A DNA stretch of 64,000 nt from Ancylobacter defluvii. GTDB taxonomy: Bacteria > Pseudomonadota > Alphaproteobacteria > Rhizobiales > Xanthobacteraceae. Position 1 is the first letter of the stretch. Each line of letters opens with the position of its first letter. Under the pieces are notes generated by a model, which did not search any database, had not been told where the DNA came from, and saw only the letters and a list, made by a program, of their open reading frames with translations. A program made the position numbers and the translations under genes. The DNA is taken from positions 620,001-684,000 of the forward strand of contig NZ_JAHBGD010000005.1 in NCBI RefSeq assembly GCF_018390605.1, given 5' to 3'. Below, piece by piece: positions 44,237 through 51,705 of the stretch.

Positions 44237-44261
44237 GCCGCCGGGACGATTGCCCGGCGGC
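44237..44261 (-). promoter_or_regulatory. Intercistronic hairpin between choX and betC
   Basis: Perfect 9-bp GC arms GCCGCCGGG / CCCGGCGGC with a 7-nt loop. On the minus strand it follows the choX stop and precedes betC. Such hairpins commonly protect the binding-protein message and lower downstream expression; here that role is inferred. Confidence 0.5.
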
Positions 44262-44269
44262 GCCGGCGG

Positions 44270-45211
44270 TCAGAGCCCGAGCGAGGCCTTCACCGCAGGC
44301 AGGCCGGGCTTGCCGTCGAAGGTGGTGACACCGGCGAGCCAGGGCTCAAGCGCCTGCGGATGTGCCTTGATCCATACGGTGGCGGCCGCCTTCGGGTCCA
44401 TCCCTTCGTCGAGGATCTTGCCCATCATCGCGTTTTCGGTCGCGAGATCAAACTTCAGGTTCCTGAAGAAGCTCGCGGCATTGGGGCATTGGCTGGACCA
44501 ACCGGCGCGCGCGAGGGTACGGACCTCGGCGCCGCCATAGTCGGGCCCGAAATAGGCATCGCCACCCGAGAGATAGGTGATGGCAAAGGCCTCGTTCATT
44601 GGGTGCGGCGCCCAGGCGAGAAAGACGATCCAACCCTTGCCGCTGGCCGAGCGCTTGACCTGCGCCAGCATGGCCTGCTCGCCGGATTCCACCACCTTCC
44701 AGTCCTTGAGGCCGAATTCGCCGGCATCGATCATCTTCTGGATATTGGCATTGGCCGGCGCCCCCGGCTCGATGCCGTAGATCTGATTGCCGAATTTGTC
44801 GGCATTGGCGGCGAGGTCCTTGAAGTCCTTCACTCCGGCCTCGGCGACATAGTTCGGCACGGCGAGGGTGAATTTGGCGCCGGTGAGGTTGGTGGCCAGC
44901 ACCTCGACGGCGTTCGCCTCGTTCAGCGCATCGATGAATTTCTGCTGCGCCGGCATCCAGTTGCCGAGGAAGACATCGAGATTGCCGGTCTTCATGGCTT
45001 CATAGCCGATCGGCACCGACAGGGTCTTCACATCCGCCGTGTAGCCGAGTCCCTGCAGCAGCACGCTCGCAATGGCGTTGGTGGAGGTGATGTCGGTCCA
45101 TCCCGGATCGGACATGCGGACGGTCTTGCAGGTCGGGGCATCTGCCGCGAGGGCGGAGCCGGCAGATATGACAACGGACAGGGCGCAAACGGCCCGTAGA
45201 AAGCGATTCAT
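44270..45211 (-). CDS. choX: Choline-type ABC transporter substrate-binding protein
   Basis: A 313-aa periplasmic binding protein of the OpuAC/ChoX family. A Sec signal peptide (LRAVCALSVVISAGSALA) precedes ADAPTCKTVRMSDPGWTDI. FLGNWMPAQQ and FLAWAPHPMN carry the aromatic box residues expected to hold the quaternary ammonium group. The two cysteines (CKTV and SQCPNAA) may form the ChoX disulfide. AGAGG lies before ATG 45211. No permease or ATPase gene is adjacent, so it must use a transporter encoded elsewhere. Confidence 0.92.
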   Translation of the reverse strand: MNRFLRAVCALSVVISAGSALAADAPTCKTVRMSDPGWTDITSTNAIASVLLQGLGYTADVKTLSVPIGYEAMKTGNLDVFLGNWMPAQQKFIDALNEANAVEVLATNLTGAKFTLAVPNYVAEAGVKDFKDLAANADKFGNQIYGIEPGAPANANIQKMIDAGEFGLKDWKVVESGEQAMLAQVKRSASGKGWIVFLAWAPHPMNEAFAITYLSGGDAYFGPDYGGAEVRTLARAGWSSQCPNAASFFRNLKFDLATENAMMGKILDEGMDPKAAATVWIKAHPQALEPWLAGVTTFDGKPGLPAVKASLGL

Positions 45212-45365
45212 GGGCAGACCTCTGAAAAAGATGTGAGCCGAAGCATCGCAAGAAGGGGTGCCCCGATTTTGGTCTGTTACCCGCCTTGCCCTGGAATTCA
45301 TCAGATCGTTAAATGGCAGCCACTGTGAAGCTGGCTATTTTCAATGGCTGACCCAATGGATTTTT

Positions 45366-46307
45366 ATGGCTGACCGCCGTCTCGATCTTGGTTGGGTTCG
45401 GGTGTTCGACGCCGTCGGCCGCCTCGGCAGTCTGACGGCGGCGGCGCAGGAGCTTGGCCTCTCCCAGCCGGCGGTCAGCTACACCGTGCGCGTTCTCGAA
45501 GAGCAGCTCGGCACTGCCTTGCTGGAGCGCGGCCATCGCGGCAGCACGCTCTCGCCCGCCGGCGAGCGGCTGCACCGCGCGGCGAGCGCCGCGGTGGCGG
45601 AACTCGATGCCGGTGCGCGTGCCATTCGCCGCATGAGCCGGCGTCCGGTGGTGCGGCTGTTCACCGATTACGGCTTCGCCTCGTTCTGGATGATGCCGCG
45701 GGTGGCGCAGTTTCGGCGGGTGCATCCGGAAACGGAAGTCCACATCATCGCCTCGGCCGCCGCCGATCCCGGTGCCGACGAGGCGGAGGATGTGGCGGTG
45801 CTGTTTGGTACACGGTCGGATTTCGGCGCTGGTGCCATCCAACTCTTCGAGGAGTGCGTCTACCCAGTCTGCAGCCCTCAATTCGCCGCGCGCCACGGGC
45901 TGTTGGACGCCCCCCGCCTGCTCGCCAACTTGCCCTTGCTGCATCTGGAGAGCACGCCGCAGCCGCGCTGGTTCTCCTGGCGCGACTGGTTCGCCGCCAT
46001 GCCTGTGACGCGCGAAGCCGGACCGAGCGATCTGAGCCTGAACACCTATGGCCTTGTCGTGCAGGCGGCGATTGCCGATCAGGGCGTGGCGCTCGGCTGG
46101 GCGGGGCTGATAGACGGTGCAATCGCCGACGGCACATTGGTGGCGGTGGGGCCGCCGCTGTCACGGGGCGACAGCGGCTATTGGGTGAAGCCGGGTCCGG
46201 AGCCATCGGCGCCGGTGCAGGATCTCATCAACTGGATCATCCAGCGTGGCGGCGTTGATCGTGGTGGTTTTCCAGAGGGTCTGACCTTGCCCTCCGGATT
46301 TACTTGA
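45366..46307 (+). CDS. LysR regulator of choline sulfate utilisation
   Basis: A 313-aa LysR-type regulator of the choline-sulfate-utilisation subgroup, recognised by its N-terminus (LGWVRVFDAVGRLGSLTAAA), the HTH LSQPAVSYTVRVLEEQLG and the effector domain start RLFTDYGFASFWMMPRVAQF. Start ATG 45366 aligns with the family. It is divergent from choX and betC across a 154-bp promoter gap and should induce them in response to choline sulfate. Its stop overlaps the convergent gene at 46300 by eight bases. Confidence 0.92.
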   Translation: MADRRLDLGWVRVFDAVGRLGSLTAAAQELGLSQPAVSYTVRVLEEQLGTALLERGHRGSTLSPAGERLHRAASAAVAELDAGARAIRRMSRRPVVRLFTDYGFASFWMMPRVAQFRRVHPETEVHIIASAAADPGADEAEDVAVLFGTRSDFGAGAIQLFEECVYPVCSPQFAARHGLLDAPRLLANLPLLHLESTPQPRWFSWRDWFAAMPVTREAGPSDLSLNTYGLVVQAAIADQGVALGWAGLIDGAIADGTLVAVGPPLSRGDSGYWVKPGPEPSAPVQDLINWIIQRGGVDRGGFPEGLTLPSGFT

Positions 46308-47859
46308 TCGCCGTGTCGCCAGCTTCAGGAAGCGTGTCGGCGAATGAGAGTTCGAACACGCTTCCCTGAGCAAATTTCGAGCCATTCTTCGGGCGAAATG
46401 TCAGCGATGTGACAGCAGCCGTGCTCTTCCAGCGCGTCCCGTAGAGTGCCAGACGCCCCCCGGCGGCTCCTATCGTGGACAGCAAGTGCTTGTGGCGGTC
46501 CGATGCTGAATGCTGGGGGATGGCGACCGTCCCACACCCGAAAACGCTTTCCGGCGCAGTCGCGCCCGGCAACGCCCCCACCTCATTAGCGGAAGCCTTC
46601 GCCTCGTGAGACTTGTCACGCGCAGAGGCCCGTAGGCCAACATAGTTGGATGCAGCACCATCTCCATTGAGTGAGATAAGCAAACGATCCTCCACCTCAT
46701 TCGCGTCGGTTCTCGCGACGACCAGGCAGCGGAGAGCCTTCGCCTCGGTGGGAATCTCGAGCGTGACGCTCGCAGCCCCTTCTGCTGCGACGACGTGGCG
46801 AGATGCGAGGCCGCTCGGGCAATATGCGCCTATACGCGACCCCGCGCTATAAAGGCCGGCTTTGTCCTTTGGACGGAAGGCAATTTTCGTCAGATCGGAC
46901 GTTTCCCGCCAACACCCGTTTTCCTGGCTCACCGGAATGTAGGTCTTCTTGTCAAAGGTACCGTGCTGGCTGATCCAGGGCTGGAAGAAGCCGCGATCAC
47001 GGAACTCCGGATAGAGTGCGACGAGGCTACCAAAAGTGTCGGCCGGAGAATCAATGGCCGACGACCATCCGATCCGCTGCTCCGTGAATTTTTCATTCAA
47101 AACGACGTTGTTGGGTATTTTTTCACCGCCAAACCGCTGGACGCGGTAATTATTCTTCCCGTCATCGTCATTGATCACATGGTAGGTGCGGTCGCCGACA
47201 TAGGCGGCGTTCACGTAATTCGCCCTGCAATGCATCAGATAGATGAGGTGGTTCTCATCGGCCGGAAAATTCGTGAAGGCAAAATTTCCGTCCTCGGTCA
47301 GCACCCTTTCTTCAATGAGCCGTCTCTCGTCCACCGCGTAAAGCGTGACCGTCGTTCCTGCTGTCCATCGATTCGGGCTGGGGGTCTTTTGCCAGGGCCG
47401 GAATGCGATCGAATCGATCGCTGACGTATCGTTCCAGGCGCAGATATGCCGATGCAGTCGCTGCTCCAGCGAGGAGCCCATCGTTTGCCAGCATTTCACG
47501 TTATCGGTTCGAAAAGCGTAGGGAAAGAAGATGTATCCGCCACTAAATTCATTGGCCGCGGCTGGAACGATATCGACGCCCTGACCAACAGTCTGGTCGA
47601 GACTGTAACGGGTTGAGACCTTCGAACTAACGGCCTGAAAGTCGCGGCGATGATACTTGGCCGCGCCATCGCCGTTGACGACGACCTCGCAAAAGCGCCG
47701 TTGATCGAACGTCTGCGCGCCGCTGATCTCGATAATCAGATGATTGGTTCCGGTGGGAACGAGCGTGGAGAGAGAACTGAAGCCAATCTGTTTCTGGGAG
47801 GAGCCTGTCACTTTCGTTTCGGCGACCTGCACAATGGGAAGCGTGGCGATGACGGACAT
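46300..47859 (-). CDS. Unrecognised 519-aa protein with repeated NGDGAA modules
   Basis: I do not recognise the family. The protein has no signal peptide and no membrane segment. Two parts resemble each other: residues about 40-80 (LIIEISGAQ, then VVVNGDGAAKYHRR) and about 385-425 (LRCLVVAR, then LISLNGDGAASNYVGL). Three copies of an (I/L)xFRP strand motif occur (IAFRPWQK, IAFRPKDK, LTFRPKNG). This looks like repeated beta-sandwich modules, as in surface, carbohydrate-binding or phage-like structural proteins. Its base and codon use looks less GC-biased than its neighbours. It lies downstream of a pyruvyl transferase-like gene and near an IS3 remnant, so it may be part of an acquired surface polysaccharide locus. 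Confidence 0.7.
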   Translation of the reverse strand: MSVIATLPIVQVAETKVTGSSQKQIGFSSLSTLVPTGTNHLIIEISGAQTFDQRRFCEVVVNGDGAAKYHRRDFQAVSSKVSTRYSLDQTVGQGVDIVPAAANEFSGGYIFFPYAFRTDNVKCWQTMGSSLEQRLHRHICAWNDTSAIDSIAFRPWQKTPSPNRWTAGTTVTLYAVDERRLIEERVLTEDGNFAFTNFPADENHLIYLMHCRANYVNAAYVGDRTYHVINDDDGKNNYRVQRFGGEKIPNNVVLNEKFTEQRIGWSSAIDSPADTFGSLVALYPEFRDRGFFQPWISQHGTFDKKTYIPVSQENGCWRETSDLTKIAFRPKDKAGLYSAGSRIGAYCPSGLASRHVVAAEGAASVTLEIPTEAKALRCLVVARTDANEVEDRLLISLNGDGAASNYVGLRASARDKSHEAKASANEVGALPGATAPESVFGCGTVAIPQHSASDRHKHLLSTIGAAGGRLALYGTRWKSTAAVTSLTFRPKNGSKFAQGSVFELSFADTLPEAGDTAIK

Positions 47860-48164
47860 GGCATTCCTTTTCTTATCGGTCCTGCTGCATCTGTCACTGG
47901 CACTTCGCCAGTTCAGATCGAAGCTCGACCGCTTCAGTTACGCTTCAAAGCGCGTGATGAGCAACGGGTGGCCAGCTTCTGCGAAATCGGGGTGAAGCCC
48001 GGGCCGCCTTGGTCGATGTCGAGGATCTGACCGGGAAAATGATCTCAGCCTTCTCGGATGTGACGCTTCTCACATTCCACCTTATCCATCTGCCGGCATG
48101 GATTCCTTTAACCATGCGGCTTCAAGGGTAGAAATGGCTGCGGTTCTAATGAAAGCGACAAGGC

Positions 48165-48188
48165 CGCGCTGCGGCTGGCCGCAGCGCG
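48165..48188 (-). terminator. Hairpin after the pyruvyl transferase gene
   Basis: Perfect 10-bp arms with a 4-nt loop (core GCGCTGCGG / CCGCAGCGC), 33 nt downstream of the minus-strand stop at 48222 and followed on that strand by a moderately T-rich run. The remainder of the 47860-48221 gap has no supported gene and should contain the promoter of the next gene. Confidence 0.6.
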
Positions 48189-48221
48189 TAGGCAGGTTGG
48201 CGAGCGTCAGGGACATGCGTT

Positions 48222-49790
48222 CTAAGCGGATACGTCTGCCAATATGAGCCGTTCAGTCGCTTCTTTATCGCCGGCCAGCGCCGAGATCAAAAACCCAAGA
48301 GACTGCCCACGAAGCTTCTCCAGGCGACCATTAACGGCATTCCAATCGATGGGCCGCAGCATCCGGTCAAGGTCTATCTCCGATGACTTGACCACAAGCC
48401 GGTCCTCCAGCCCAAACATCTTCAACAAGGAGGTAAAACGCGCCATGCCCCGCGCGGGATTGCCGTAGGCAATGAAGGGTTTGTTGAAGAGTATCGAGAA
48501 CACGCATCCGTGGAAGGAATCCGTGACCACGAAGACGGATTTGTGGAATGCTGCAAGCCAACCCTCGACCGTCTTGTCGGCCTTATCGTCGTTTGCCGGC
48601 GCCGTAGAGGTGTAGCGCTGGCCGTCCGTAGAGTAGGCCTTTACGGAAAGCTTTCGCGACACGGCGTTGATGACGCGGGTTTTGTCGCGGCTAGTGTCCA
48701 GGATATAGGCCGTCACCTGGCCGCTGTTGGAGCTCAGCTGCTTGGGCAAGCACAGCTTGGCATAGTGATCGGCCGGCAGCAGCAGAGTCGGGTCGAGGAC
48801 ATGTTGGGCGTCAGACCCGAGATGGTCCCGGCAGAGTTCAACGGCACCATCCTCCCTGACTGATACGGCGTCGAATTTCTTGATCAGGTGTGCAGCCATG
48901 CGCGTCTGTTCGGGGTCAAATTCCCAGTCAGGCGCGCCGAATGATGCCGCATAGCTGATGCGTTTGGTGCGATTGTCATCTTCTGGAAGAAAGCCGCAGA
49001 AGAAATCGGATAGAATATTTCTCGCATATTGAGGACGCCAAACCTGATCGCTTCCGACAACGATTGCGTCAAAATCGTATCGACCAACATTCCTGCTTAA
49101 CTGAGCCGGAGAATAGAACGGTCTCGTTATGGGAGACGTATATTTCTCGGTGAAGAGGAATGCTGGAGCCTTTTTGCCTGCGGCAAAAGAGCTGGTGAAC
49201 AGAGGTATCTCCGCATCCTGCGCAGAACCGGCTGCATCGGGATCCGTGTCGGGCGCGGGGTGTTGCCTGTTGATAAGCACGGGCTCGTGCCCAAGTCGCC
49301 TCAGCACCTCCATCACGGCGTGCGCCTGAAGGGCGCCGCCAAAATTCGTGCGGGGCGGAAGGGTCATCACCCCGACCTTCAATGGCCTCGAAGGCCTTGG
49401 TGCTGCCTCGGGGGGCGTCGCAGGTTGCGGAGCGGTCGCTATTGCCGAAAGCGATTTGCGGGACTCAATATAACCGTCGATATCTGAAATTAACTGGCGA
49501 GTTTTGTTCCGGACGACCTTCAGTGTCCGATCCAGCGAGACATCTTGCGCAAGCCGCTTCTTCCTGCCGTTAGCAGTCACGCGAAAAGCGGATTTGTATC
49601 GTCTTGGAGCAATGTCGAGGATGAACAGCCCGTTTTCCGAGGGTGTAAAATCAAACCCGAATCGAACGCCCTTATAATTCAAATCAGCGACCAGGCAGAC
49701 ATCGTCATATGTCCAAACCTTCACGACGTAGGGTTGAAGGCCTGACGCCTGTAGAAAAAGTTCAATTTTATTCGAATATTCTTCGAGCAT
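48222..49790 (-). CDS. Polysaccharide pyruvyl transferase family protein with extra N-terminal domain
   Basis: A 522-aa protein. Residues about 125-500 match the CsaB/WcaK-type pyruvyl transferase family, with LKVGVMTLPPRTNFGGALQA (anchor NFGGALQ), IVVGSDQVW, the KRISYAASFG segment and VVTDSFHGCVFSILFNKPFIAYGN. These enzymes add pyruvate ketals to glycan sugars of capsule or cell wall. The first 110 residues form an additional domain that I cannot name, with alternating strands and a basic helix. GGAG 5 nt before ATG 49790 decides the start; a TTG at 49802 is open but less suited. The terminator-like hairpin downstream suggests a single-gene unit. Base use is less GC-rich than elsewhere. Confidence 0.82.
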   Translation of the reverse strand: MLEEYSNKIELFLQASGLQPYVVKVWTYDDVCLVADLNYKGVRFGFDFTPSENGLFILDIAPRRYKSAFRVTANGRKKRLAQDVSLDRTLKVVRNKTRQLISDIDGYIESRKSLSAIATAPQPATPPEAAPRPSRPLKVGVMTLPPRTNFGGALQAHAVMEVLRRLGHEPVLINRQHPAPDTDPDAAGSAQDAEIPLFTSSFAAGKKAPAFLFTEKYTSPITRPFYSPAQLSRNVGRYDFDAIVVGSDQVWRPQYARNILSDFFCGFLPEDDNRTKRISYAASFGAPDWEFDPEQTRMAAHLIKKFDAVSVREDGAVELCRDHLGSDAQHVLDPTLLLPADHYAKLCLPKQLSSNSGQVTAYILDTSRDKTRVINAVSRKLSVKAYSTDGQRYTSTAPANDDKADKTVEGWLAAFHKSVFVVTDSFHGCVFSILFNKPFIAYGNPARGMARFTSLLKMFGLEDRLVVKSSEIDLDRMLRPIDWNAVNGRLEKLRGQSLGFLISALAGDKEATERLILADVSA

Positions 49791-49970
49791 TCCAGGCTCC
49801 AAATTTCAAAATCAATCAAGCGTACAGCAAAAAAGGTCTTTGAGCTTGCGGTCGAATCGAAGGTTGCGCTTATCGCAGTTTCAACCTTCACCTCAACCCG
49901 GATCGCGGGCTCTGAGAATAGGAGATAAGTGCGGCGCAGTCGATAGCTGCCGCCACTGGAGCGCGGGGGC

Positions 49971-50114
49971 GCGCGGTCGGGGCTTCGTGTCGTGCGCGAG
50001 CTGGGGGCCATCATCCGCTGGGGCGGCCGGCTCGACACGATCGTCTCCGACAACGGCACCGAACCGACCTCGATTGCGGTCCTGAATGGCTCTCCGGCAC
50101 CTGTGCCGGCATGA
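49971..50114 (+). pseudogene. IS3-family transposase (OrfB) fragment
   Basis: A short frame reads SGLRVVRELGAIIRWGG, then TIVSDNGTEPTSIAVLN, which is the DDE-type core of an IS3 OrfB including the second catalytic Asp and the SDNGTE motif. It runs into a stop at 50112. The upstream two thirds and the downstream DDE glutamate region are missing, so it is a dead remnant. The rest of 49791-50229 holds no gene I can support. Confidence 0.75.
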
Positions 50115-50229
50115 GCCTTAACCCCGGAATTTTCCAGCTCTCGCTGGCCCAAATTCGCGGAGCACCACAACGAAACCCGGCTCCCTCCCTCAAGCCGGAG
50201 GAGAATAGGGGCTCAGGTCAAGGGCAACA

Positions 50230-50613
50230 ATGCGGCGGCCCGCATCCGACAGTGCGGCCGGGAGCATTCTTAGCGCCAGCGGCAACATCGCCCCGGCACG
50301 AGGGTCCAGCGACCTTGCGGCGTATTCTCGCGACCTGGCGCTGCAGATCGGCTTTCGCCGCGACCTTGAGCGCAGGTTGAGGGACGATCCGCATTTGATC
50401 GACGATATCGGTCTGACGGATCTGGCGGAACAGCAGGTCGAGGTCGCCAAGCCCCTCTGGCGCCGATCGGGTGCTGTTGAAGAGTCCTCGGATGATGCGC
50501 CGGCCACATTGCTCGACCTTCGTCATCCGAGGCAAGGTGAGGGGGGGCGGCCGTCGACCACGACATGGCGCGCCGATCCTGGGCCGCGTAAAAGGGGATT
50601 GGACGCGCGATGA
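50230..50613 (+). CDS. DUF1127-like protein
   Basis: A 127-aa predicted protein. Residues about 44-80 (LERRLRDDPHLIDDIGLT, then AKPLWRR) match the short DUF1127 pattern common in Hyphomicrobiales, where such proteins are small and often bind RNA or respond to phosphate or stress. The usual protein ends soon after the PLWR/PFWR motif; here about 45 polar residues follow. The long N-terminal part is also unusual. A later start may be correct. It stands just upstream of the GNAT gene. Confidence 0.5.
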   Translation: MRRPASDSAAGSILSASGNIAPARGSSDLAAYSRDLALQIGFRRDLERRLRDDPHLIDDIGLTDLAEQQVEVAKPLWRRSGAVEESSDDAPATLLDLRHPRQGEGGRPSTTTWRADPGPRKRGLDAR

Positions 50614-50641
50614 ATGAAGCTGCCGTCAGGGCGAGCGTGAG

Positions 50642-51190
50642 ATGATCGTCACTCCGGTGAATGTCCGCGATGCCCGCGATGACGACATGGAGGCCGTGCA
50701 GGCCATCTATGCTCATCATGTTCTAACCGGCCTTGCCAGCTTCGAAACCACGCCGCCATCAACGGCGGAGCTGGTCGTCCGGCGTCAGGCGGTGCTGGCG
50801 GCAGGGCTGCCCTATCTGGTCGCGGAAAGCGGCGGGCGAATTCTCGGCTATTCCTATGCGACGGCCTATCGCCCACGACCGGCCTACCGCCACACGGTCG
50901 AAGATTCGGTCTACGTGGCCGACGGCAATGGCGGGCGTGGCATAGGTGCCGCGTTGTTGGCCGAACTGATCGTGCGCTGCGAAGCCGGCCATTGGCGGCA
51001 GATGCTCGCCGTGATCGGCAATAGCGGCAATGAAGGCTCGATTGCACTGCACAGGCGGCTCGGGTTCGAGGCCGTCGGCACGTTGAAGTCGGTCGGTTTC
51101 AAATTCGGCCGTTGGGTGGACACGGTGCTGATGCAGAGGTCCCTGGGCGATGGTGATCGGACCTTGTCGGTCGTCCGCTCGGACAATTGA
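50642..51190 (+). CDS. GNAT N-acetyltransferase (phosphinothricin acetyltransferase-like)
   Basis: A 182-aa acetyltransferase that uses acetyl-CoA. The Q/R-x-x-G-x-G/A motif is GGRGIGAALL. The preceding strand SVYVADGN and the C-terminal IALHRRLGFEAVGTLKSVGFKFGRW (anchors LHRRLGF and VGFKFGRW) are those of the PAT/bar-like subgroup, which detoxifies phosphinothricin or methionine sulfoximine. DARDDDMEAVQAIYAHHV is the usual N-terminus. The true substrate cannot be read from sequence. Confidence 0.9.
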   Translation: MIVTPVNVRDARDDDMEAVQAIYAHHVLTGLASFETTPPSTAELVVRRQAVLAAGLPYLVAESGGRILGYSYATAYRPRPAYRHTVEDSVYVADGNGGRGIGAALLAELIVRCEAGHWRQMLAVIGNSGNEGSIALHRRLGFEAVGTLKSVGFKFGRWVDTVLMQRSLGDGDRTLSVVRSDN

Positions 51191-51705
51191 CCACGCAGAG
51201 CGTGGTAGCCGCCGTGAAGGGGGCGATATCGGTCTCTACCGGCGCCTCCTTCCTCACCGTTTCGTTTCCATCTGTTAAACTTCCGCACATTCCGCAGCCA
51301 TGCTGTGGCGTCGCGCAATGGATCGCTGATCGCGCTCGATCGGGCCTGAATCCTGGGCGCTGCTGGAGGTGTTTAGGGGGGGGCGCGCGTCGACGTCGGC
51401 TGTTCCCGGACATTGATCATCAGATCTCGCGGCTATGTTCTTTGGTGAACATGATTTTCCGTCGAAACTCCTTGATATACTATCTTTCATGATCGATGTG
51501 ATGATTAAGTAATTTATATTATAATCATATAAATGTATCAAGATACGAATTCACTAATTTATAATTGAACAATTAAAAACTACATGTTTGTTTTAAATTT
51601 TGCTTCTTAACATCCACATAGATATTTATAATCATAGAGAGGCAGGTGTGATTCTTACGAATTCTTCATTTATATTACCATACGTAATCTTCTGGGGATG
51701 TATGA
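51191..51705. promoter_or_regulatory. AT-rich leader of the TonB receptor gene with inverted repeat
   Basis: The 515-bp gap falls sharply in GC from about 51440 to 51700. At its edge, 51435-51452, is ATGTTC-N6-GAACAT, a perfect inverted repeat with 6-bp arms, possibly an operator. The ribosome site TGGGGA is just before the receptor start. Iron-responsive control (Irr or RirA) is expected for such a gene, but no exact box was recognised. Confidence 0.45.
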
